Shown: positions 18,306 through 23,743 of the stretch, piece by piece
Position numbering within the stretch: position 1 is the stretch's first letter
How the letters are laid out: each line of letters opens with the position of its first letter
DNA from: Jimgerdemannia flammicorona
Lineage: Eukaryota; Mucoromycota; Endogonomycetes; Endogonales; Endogonaceae
Length of the DNA stretch: 23,743 bases
Reading direction: 5' to 3'
Assembly (NCBI GenBank): GCA_003990745.1
Contig: RBNI01001198.1
Location: forward strand, 1-23,743
Position numbers and translations under genes: made by a program
The notes under the pieces: model-generated
What the model was told of the DNA's origin: nothing
The model's database searches: none
What the model saw: only the letters and a program-made list of their open reading frames with translations

Positions 18306-18710
18306 TATAATATTTTAGCATAGTTTATTTCTTTTCTTTGTCTTTCTTCAATATTCTATGATCTTCCAGTACTTTCCGAATGCTTAGAAATCCTTTCTTG
18401 GCACTGAGCATTAACTAGTACTTATTTAGCTAGTCACTGAATATCCTGGAAACTTATAGAACTTTATTTGTCATCATTTGTCATCTTTGCCAAGAACTTT
18501 CCTCTTGGCATTTTCCTTTGATTTCTCAGATTCTTCCAGATCCTTCTTTCAGATCTTATATAAATATCCCCTTTGTTCTCATGAATAAAGTCCCAGAATA
18601 TTTTCTCTCAGAAATCCTTCAAGAATACTTGAATCCTTAAGTATCTTTTCAAGCTACTTAAGAACCACCAGAACTAGTCACTTTCTCATTTAAAAACTAG
18701 AACCGTTACA
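18306..18710 (+). repeat. 3' LTR of inner element (405 bp)
   Basis: Starts TATAATATTTTAG (5' copy: TGTAATATTTTAA) and ends AACCGTTACA. Same length as the 5' LTR. One site reads CCAAG in the 5' copy and CTGAG here, as expected if an original CCGAG lost its CpG on opposite strands in the two copies. Confidence 0.95.
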
Positions 18711-18715
18711 TCCTC
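18711..18715. repeat. Target-site duplication (right), inner element
   Basis: TCCTC directly after the terminal TTACA of the inner 3' LTR; one mismatch to 12673-12677, an A/C transversion. Confidence 0.65.
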
Positions 18716-19731
18716 AGACCATCGAGGCACAAGAAGATCTCATCTGTAAAGAACATCAGAAAGCCCATCAAGGACAGACAAGTACAGAAGACAAGATTCG
18801 AAAACTGTATCAACACTGGCCTCATCTCAGAACTTAAGTCTGAGACATCATCCAGAAATGTGATACTTGTCAGAAGTACCAAGGAAAGAAGAACTATCAA
18901 GCTCCTTTGCAACTGATTCCCCCACCTACTCACATCTTTCAGAGATGGAGAGTAGATGTAATTGGACCTCTACCAGTTACATCAAGAAGAAACAAATACA
19001 TCCTTGTATTTGTGGAATATCTGACCAAGTGGCCTGAGGCTTTCCCAATAGAAATCACAGATGCCTTAACCATTGTAGGCCTCCTCCATGAACTTACACT
19101 CAGATATGGACCCCCAGAAGAACTCATCTCTGATCAAGGTACAGAATTCATCAATAATATAATCACAAGTTATGCCCGAATTCACAAGATCCACCTCAAA
19201 AGGACCACATCATACCACCCCTAGACCAATGGCATAACAGAGAGAATAAACCAGACCATCAAGAAAGGACTTGCCCAAGTCAATCCTACTAATTGGGACC
19301 TTTGCTTACCCGAGATCCTATGGGAAATTCAGAACACCCCTACTGCCTCCACTAAACAAAAGCTATTCGAAATGATGTTTGCCAAGAGAACCAGAACTGC
19401 TGACCATGAGAATCTTAGAGACCTCCTCAAGAAGGCAGAACAGTTATGTAATCAAGCCCGAGGACAGATTATCAAAGCCCAAGAAAGACAAAAGAAGTAT
19501 TATAACCAAAAACAGAAGGATCAGGAGATCAAGATTGGAGATCAAGTACTAGTTTGGAGAAGCATGATTGAAACAAATTTTGCTGCCAAACTGGAACCCA
19601 AATGGGAAGGATCTTATCTTGTATACAATATCAGAGGAACCAGCATCTATTTAAGAAGTATGGATAGATGAACCCTGAGAACACCAGTACATATCAATTG
19701 CCTCAAACTATATCTCCCCTCTATACTATGA
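18716..19731 (+). pseudogene. pol: Outer ORF2, integrase (downstream of the nested insertion)
   Basis: Continuation of outer Pol in frame 1. HHCC domain: EHQKAHQGQTSTEDKIRKLY ... CDTCQKYQ. Catalytic core: WRVDVIGPLP (Asp at 18955), EELISDQGTEFINN (Asp at 19132) and NGITERINQ (Glu at 19240), with 35 residues between the last two, the canonical spacing. A helical region (LLKKAEQLCNQARGQIIKAQ) follows, then the GPF/Y-like module LEPKWEGSYLVYNIRG and LRTPVHINCLKLYLPSIL. It ends at TGA 19729-19731, inside the overlap with ORF3. Stops at 18838, 18841, 19222 and 19669 fit transitions; the 19669 TGA is in the middle of the conserved module, so it is decay, not the terminus. No chromodomain follows. 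Confidence 0.9.
19726..19731 (+). promoter_or_regulatory. ORF2/ORF3 stop-start overlap (CTATGA)
   Basis: The ORF3 ATG (19728-19730, frame 3) overlaps the ORF2 TGA (19729-19731, frame 1), in the same CTATGA hexamer and with the same -1 frame relation as at 11197-11202. Confidence 0.55.
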
Positions 19732-20282
19732 GCCAAAGGATTGATCAGCACCTGCAGACATTGGTCCTCAGCTCCTTCCAAGCCCTACCAGTTCCTCTAC
19801 CCCAATTTAGCCAGGCTAATGGAAGCCCCCTTCAGAGGATCCAAGCTCATCAAGAAAATCTCACTCTGGCCAGACACTTACTACAAGTCCACCAACTGTA
19901 GGCCTATTATGCAATCAGTGAACAATTGCAGAACCTCCCAGCCCCAGAGCAGACCTATATCAGAAACACCACTGGTCTGACCAGAAGAGACACTACTACC
20001 GCAGACAGACTATACACTATTTACAAATGAAATGTCACAGCCCTGATATAGGCACAATTCTCCCTGAATGACATTTAAGGAATGAACCCTATTACTTATT
20101 TGAGCATCATCAACTCTGTTGAAATCCTATTCCTCAAAGAAGAAGAAGAGCCCATAGAATGGAGTGACCCTAGTACAGATAATGAAGATGATAGAATAGG
20201 TATAGATGCAGAAGCAGCCTATGCCTATTGAGATGATGACTGAAGAATAGTCTGGGACAGACTACCCTTCAGTGGGGGCTAA
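19728..20282 (+). pseudogene. Outer ORF3, unknown protein in the env position
   Basis: A 185-codon frame beginning MSQRIDQHLQTLVLSSFQAL. The first part is Gln/Leu-rich and probably helical (LARHLLQVHQL, then stop, then AYYAISEQLQNLPA). The middle holds RNTTGLTRRDTTTADRLYTI. The end is acidic (FLKEEEEPIEWSDPSTDNED) and closes RIVWDRLPFSGG with TAA at 20280-20282, the last three bases before the LTR. Internal stops (19899, 20028, 20049, 20076, 20229, 20241) are TAG, TGA or TAA at positions compatible with Gln or Arg codons. No signal peptide or membrane helix is evident, so an envelope protein is unlikely. I do not recognise a family; a helical accessory or structural protein is a guess. Confidence 0.6.
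20271..20282 (+). promoter_or_regulatory. Polypurine tract of outer element
   Basis: AGTGGGGGCTAA directly before the 3' LTR. It also encodes the last residues and the stop codon of ORF3, so coding and plus-strand priming share the same bases. Confidence 0.75.
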
Positions 20283-21652
20283 TGTGACAAACCAAAATGT
20301 ACCATCCAAATTATATCTTAACCAGATGATATAAACAATTAGCCAAGATAATGTGAATACACAGTATAGTAACCAGCAACCATTGCTACAGAAAACTGTA
20401 TAAATAGCCAGACATATCAGAAAGAGTCTGTTTACCTGTACAGACTCTGTACACTGTATAGACTCTGTACACCTACCATAAGTAGCAGATCTATAGTTAG
20501 CCATATAGTAACCAGATAGTAACTAACTTGTATAAATTACCCCAGAGACAAGAGTGAATAAACCTCAGTCCAAAATTGAATCCAAAAGCAAAAGTCAAGT
20601 CTGCCTACCACACTTCGAGAGGAACTCTACAGCCACTGTTAGGAGATTGTGAGCATTGGTCCTCTTTTCCACTCCAGTCCACTTTCTGATACAAAGCTTG
20701 AAGATTTTGCCACTAAGTTCAAGTAAAGAACTTCACCACCTTTTGAAGAGAAATCTACTGCTTAAGGAATAAGCTGCTACATTTTTGATTCACTTGCCAG
20801 ATAAGCCTGAAGATTTACCACCCAAGTTCAAGGAAGAACTTCGCCGCCATTTCCAAGAAGACCACCATTTTCAAGTTATTCACTGCATTCCCAGAGAACC
20901 TACCTTTCTTGCCACAAGCCAGTCTTTCTGATGCAACTTTGCAGTGGAGCCAGTCTATGATGTAACCCCATGCAAATGAAGCCAGTCTTTGACATAACTT
21001 GCCAAAAATCTGAGTAGTATTCCCAGTTGAAGCTGATTCAGGAAGAATCTGTGCTATCCAAGTTATTCATTGTTCCCAGTGAGCCCACTATAGAAGAATC
21101 TGCCACCAGCATTATTCCCAGTTATTTGAATTATCTGTGCCATCCGAGTTATTATTCCCAGAAGAAGAATCTATACCATACCTTCCCAGTGAGCCAAATT
21201 GAGTTATCCGCTAGAGATTGCATACTCTTGGAGACTGCTGTCACCCAAGAAGGAAACCACTTGTGCTATACACAAATTCTGCCATTCCCAGTTGACCCGA
21301 ATAAGTAATCCACTTGCGCTATACAAGATCATCACACAGAAATCACATAAGGAGAACCACTAAATTACCGGACCATCATACACAAGGAGATCATCATGCA
21401 TACAAAGAAATCAACTACTACTCAAGAAGGAAACCTGTTCATACACACAAATCACCACTATACCCAAGAACCTGTCCCAAAAAGGAAACCACTCACACAG
21501 TATCCAGATCTTGACTATTATACCACTAAACACCAAGGACCTCAGGAATCTTAGAACATTTTGTTGCTTTTTGACAAAGTAACTAGAGGCTCAAGCCAAA
21601 CTACATCAACCCCCAACCTTGTAATTTGCCTCCATTGAGCCAGTACATTACA
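20283..21652 (+). repeat. 3' LTR of outer element (1,370 bp)
   Basis: Matches 5243-6666 throughout, from TGTGACAAACC to ATTACA, with TATAAATAG at 20399 and two 18-bp repeat units at 20441-20476 (five in the 5' copy). An open frame corresponding to 6064-6363 of the 5' LTR is shortened here by a TAA at 21305, and its ATG is GTG. Confidence 0.95.
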
Positions 21653-21656
21653 ATAT
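21653..21656. repeat. Target-site duplication (right), outer element
   Basis: ATAT directly after the terminal ATTACA of the 3' LTR, pairing with 5239-5242. Confidence 0.55.
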
Positions 21657-21860
21657 CATAGGAATAGCCTCACTAACCTCATAGCCTTTGCTATATTACT
21701 ATATCTCAATCTATAATCTCACTGCTTTACTATAGCCTTACAGTATTACTATAGCCCTACTACACCACTATAGTCTCACCATATTACTATAGCCTTACTC
21801 ATAGTCTCACCATATTGCTATAGTCTTACACCTAGCCTATAGTCTCACCTAGCTATAGTT
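21657..21860. repeat. Imperfect tandem repeat of CTATAGTCTCACCATATTA type
   Basis: Loose repeats of ACTATAGCCTTAC and CTATAGTCTCACCATATTACT with variable spacing. No gene seen. It begins immediately after the outer element's target duplication. Confidence 0.65.
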
Positions 21861-21874
21861 TTGAGTAGTACTTA

Positions 21875-22220
21875 TAAAAAACTGAATTGAGTTGAATTGA
21901 CTCTCAATTTGATTCAATATAAATCAAATCAAGGCTCAATTTGATTTGACTTTCCTTTCATTTGGTTTGGCTTTTGTTTGGTTTAATTTGGCTTTTATTT
22001 GATTTCACCTTCATTTAATTCAACTTTCATTTGATTTGACTTTCATTTGATTTGACTTTCATTCAGTTTGACTTTTGTTCAATTCAATTTGGCTTTCATT
22101 CGACTTTCATTCAGTTTGACATGAGTCATGTGACTTTCAGAATTATATACTTTAAGAATACCTGAATTAAATTGATTTGAATTGATTCAATTCAGTTTCA
22201 AACTCAAGTCAAATTGATTT
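21875..22220. repeat. T-rich tandem repeat of TTTGATTTGACTTTCA type
   Basis: About fifteen diverged copies of a roughly 15-16-bp unit such as TTCATTTGATTTGACT, flanked on both sides by TTGAATTGATTCAATT-like dyads (around 21885-21930 and 22165-22215). No coding potential supported. Confidence 0.75.
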
Positions 22221-22264
22221 GATTCAGTTTACATGCTATCTACACACTATGCTACTCATAATAA

Positions 22265-22546
22265 ACACTCTCTTCCAATATATTAACTATATCAGAGGAA
22301 CTGTTTTCACTACTACCACTACCTATAGAAGATATTAGAGCAGCCTTGGTATCAGTAGATACAACTTCAACAAGTGCAAGTATAACCTCATTATAACAAT
22401 TTAGTATAGAGAGAAGAAAAGGAAAAGGAAAAGGAAAATCATATAAATGCTCTGAGATTTGGAAAGAATTTACAAAGATAGACAAAAATAGTAAAACTAG
22501 AGTGAAATGCAATTACTATTTAGTAACATATAAATTTGTACTGGGT
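22265..22546 (+). pseudogene. hAT-type transposase N-terminus with BED-like zinc finger
   Basis: Frame 2 reads a Ser/Thr-rich leader (ISEELFSLLPLPIEDIRAAL), a basic Lys-Gly tract, then CSEIWKEFTKIDKNSKTRVK and CNYYLVTYKF. This matches the start of a BED zinc finger ('S-W--Ft------kvkCnyC---yk'), the DNA-binding domain at the N-terminus of many hAT transposases; the second Cys is Tyr here (TGT to TAT, a G-to-A change). The frame closes at 22544 and no hAT core follows, because LINE sequence begins at once. It is not joined to the C-terminal fragment at 1-1073, which lies upstream on the same strand. One stop (22391) is TAA. Confidence 0.6.
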
Positions 22547-22559
22547 GGGTGTTGATTCT

Positions 22560-23743
22560 GAATATCTACTGGTTCCCCAAGCTATAGTATGTAGCTTATT
22601 ACTTAGACTTCCCAGCTTGGGTGGTGAAGAGGCTGATGAAACTGGCTAGAGATTGGATTTGGGCAGAGAAGAGGTTCCAGATCAGTTGGAATACTCTTGC
22701 AATACCAGTGGTTAGGGGAGGACTGGGCCTTATGGATCTCCCTAAATGGCTGCACTGTCTGAGAGCTTGGTAGTTGAAAAGGACTGTTGAACTGCAAGGA
22801 GAGGATTGGGTGCTACTGATACAGCAGATGTGGGAGAGGAGATTCTCCCCTTGGGGGTCCTTGAGATATTTGCTCTCTCTGGTGGGTCTGAATGAGAGCC
22901 AGTGGCTATAGTATAAGGGCTTCTGGTGGGGAGTGGTGGATGGAGTGCATCGGATAGACTTGTGCTAGTAGAGCAATGAGGGAGAGGTGCAGTGGGGTCC
23001 AGCTATATGGCAATAAAACAGATTACTTCTGGGGAGTGTCCTGCTTGCTGAGTTTGATATTAGTGATGGAGTGGAGTGTCAGCAGAGACTTGGTCAGGAT
23101 CTTTGGCCAAGTAGTTGGCAGGCAGTATGGATTGATAAGGAGTGGAACTGGGCAGGTGTCTGGTCGTAGAGTACTGAGGTGCGGAAGTGGCTTCCTTCCA
23201 AGATCTGGGTAGTATGGTGGTGGATGCTGAGGAGGAATATCATGTTGAATTTCCATGCTGGGCATCTGGTGGATGGTGCCAGATTAGATTGTGAGGAATG
23301 TTATAATGTTGGGCAAGCTGGGAGATTTGTACAAACATCTGAACATTGGCTAGGAGAGTGTGAGGTTCTGGGGGACTTTTGGATAGCAGTAGGGGACTGG
23401 CTGGGTGTGGAGAGGAGGCTGGATGAAGAGCGAGGTCACTGGGAGAATTTGAAATCTCGATTGGTAGAGGGTATCGGCAATAGTTGGCTCACTATTGGGT
23501 GGGTTCTAGTGGTGTGGGTAGGGTTAGCTGGACATTGGCTCTTTGTTTTTGAGGAAGGATATCAGATAAGTATACAGAAGAAGTTATTAAGGTGGGAGGG
23601 GTTGTTGGGAGATCTGTTAACAGGATGGTGGGTGGGTTGGGGTCCCCAGAGTGGGTGGCATTGCTATCTGGTAGAAGGGATTTGTGAACAGAGTGGTGGG
23701 CGGGTGAAGATGGTTTATAACAGAGTGGTCTTTTATTGGGAGG
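22560..23743 (+). pseudogene. LINE-type ORF2, region after the reverse transcriptase, with zinc-knuckle; continues past the window
   Basis: Frame 1 reads KRLMKLARDWIWAEKRFQ, then VVRGGLGLMDLPKWLHCLRAW, the segment after the RT palm in LINE proteins ('GGLGL-dl---n-al--kw'). About 180 residues later RRNIMLNFHAGHLVDGARLD leads into C-E-E-C (23290-23301), then EHWLGEC with His at 23344 and Cys at 23359. This is the C-X2-C ... H-X4-C pattern of the RT-associated zinc-binding region found in many LINEs. The frame continues Trp-rich to the end of the window. Stops (22771, 22909, 22966, 22969, 23014, 23170) fit TGG-, CAG- or CAA-derived codons. The RT domain itself is missing, so the copy is 5'-truncated or interrupted by the hAT fragment. 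Confidence 0.7.

Larger units (their letters stand above)
12678..18710 (+). mobile_element. Inner Ty3/gypsy chromovirus-type element with dUTPase, complete (6,033 bp)
   Basis: Structurally complete LTR retrotransposon, same orientation as its host element. Two 405-bp LTRs flank an internal region with a possible primer site, one long reading frame (frame 2) encoding Gag-CCHC, dUTPase, protease, RT, RNase H, integrase and chromodomain, and a polypurine tract touching the 3' LTR. The chromodomain at the integrase C-terminus places it among chromoviruses. Roughly 25 in-frame stops interrupt the polyprotein but no frameshift was found, so it lost activity by base substitution only. It is younger than the outer element, because it is inserted into it. 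Confidence 0.95.
5243..21652 (+). mobile_element. Outer Ty3/gypsy LTR retrotransposon with dUTPase and ORF3, split by a nested element
   Basis: Defined by a pair of long direct repeats (5243-6666 and 20283-21652), both beginning TGTGACAAACC and ending ATTACA. It has a primer-binding site two bases after the 5' LTR, a G-rich polypurine tract touching the 3' LTR, and flanking ATAT duplications. Internal order: Gag with CCHC, aspartic protease, Cys/His-rich segment, dUTPase, gypsy pre-RT region, RT, RNase H, integrase, ORF3. RT-RNaseH before integrase places it in Ty3/gypsy (Metaviridae). Removing the inner element and one target copy leaves about 10.4 kb, long for a fungal gypsy element. No chromodomain was found. 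Many transition-made stops and at least two frameshifts (near 7310 and 12625) make it non-autonomous. Confidence 0.93.

Noticed and set aside
19668..19671. An earlier ATGA overlap as the ORF2/ORF3 junction
   Set aside because: The frame after this TGA still encodes the conserved integrase C-terminal segment (LRTPVHINCLKLYL), so this TGA is a decayed codon; the junction at 19726-19731 fits better.
19728..20282. ORF3 as an envelope glycoprotein
   Set aside because: No signal peptide, no membrane anchor and few Cys residues; position alone does not support it.

Overview
This window is almost entirely transposable-element DNA from a eukaryote, most likely a filamentous fungus. The evidence is two Ty3/gypsy LTR retrotransposons (one a chromodomain-bearing chromovirus), two hAT transposase fragments, the 3' part of a LINE, many minisatellites, and CpG-poor DNA with pervasive C-to-T/G-to-A decay. 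I cannot fix the phylum. No intact host gene can be defended, although two minus-strand coding-like stretches in the left part are not recognisable as transposon genes.

Layout: 1-1073, C-terminal part of a decayed hAT transposase. 1232-2112, three different minisatellites. 2115-4068 (minus strand), fragments of an unrecognised, possibly spliced and membrane-associated gene. 4140-4440, purine-rich tract and a 14-bp minisatellite. 4563-5066 (minus strand), a decayed Lys/Glu-rich open frame. 5243-21652, an outer Ty3/gypsy element with 1.4-kb LTRs, interrupted between RNase H and integrase by a complete 6,033-bp inner Ty3/gypsy element (12678-18710). 21657-22220, simple and tandem repeats. 22265-22546, BED-finger N-terminus of another hAT transposase. 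22560-23743, 3' half of a LINE ORF2 ending in a reverse-transcriptase zinc-knuckle region that runs off the window.

The most notable point is that both nested retrotransposons carry a dUTPase domain with all five motifs, but at different places in the polyprotein. The inner element has Gag-CCHC, dUTPase, protease, RT, RNase H, integrase, chromodomain, in one reading frame. The outer element has Gag-CCHC, AT-hook-like basic patch, protease, a Cys/His-rich region, dUTPase, and a gypsy-type pre-RT barrel region in ORF1; RT, RNase H and integrase in ORF2; and a novel ORF3 in the usual env position that ends exactly at the 3' LTR. ORF1/ORF2 and ORF2/ORF3 of the outer element overlap by the same CTATGA hexamer (start codon overlapping stop codon), suggesting coupled stop-restart translation.

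Both elements are dead copies. In the inner element I found about 25 in-frame stops, every one explicable by a C-to-T or G-to-A transition, and no frameshift. Its two LTRs (405 bp each) differ at 23 positions by my hand alignment, all transitions. The outer LTRs show mirrored CA/TG pairs expected from decayed CpG, and their 54-bp length difference equals three units of an 18-bp repeat.
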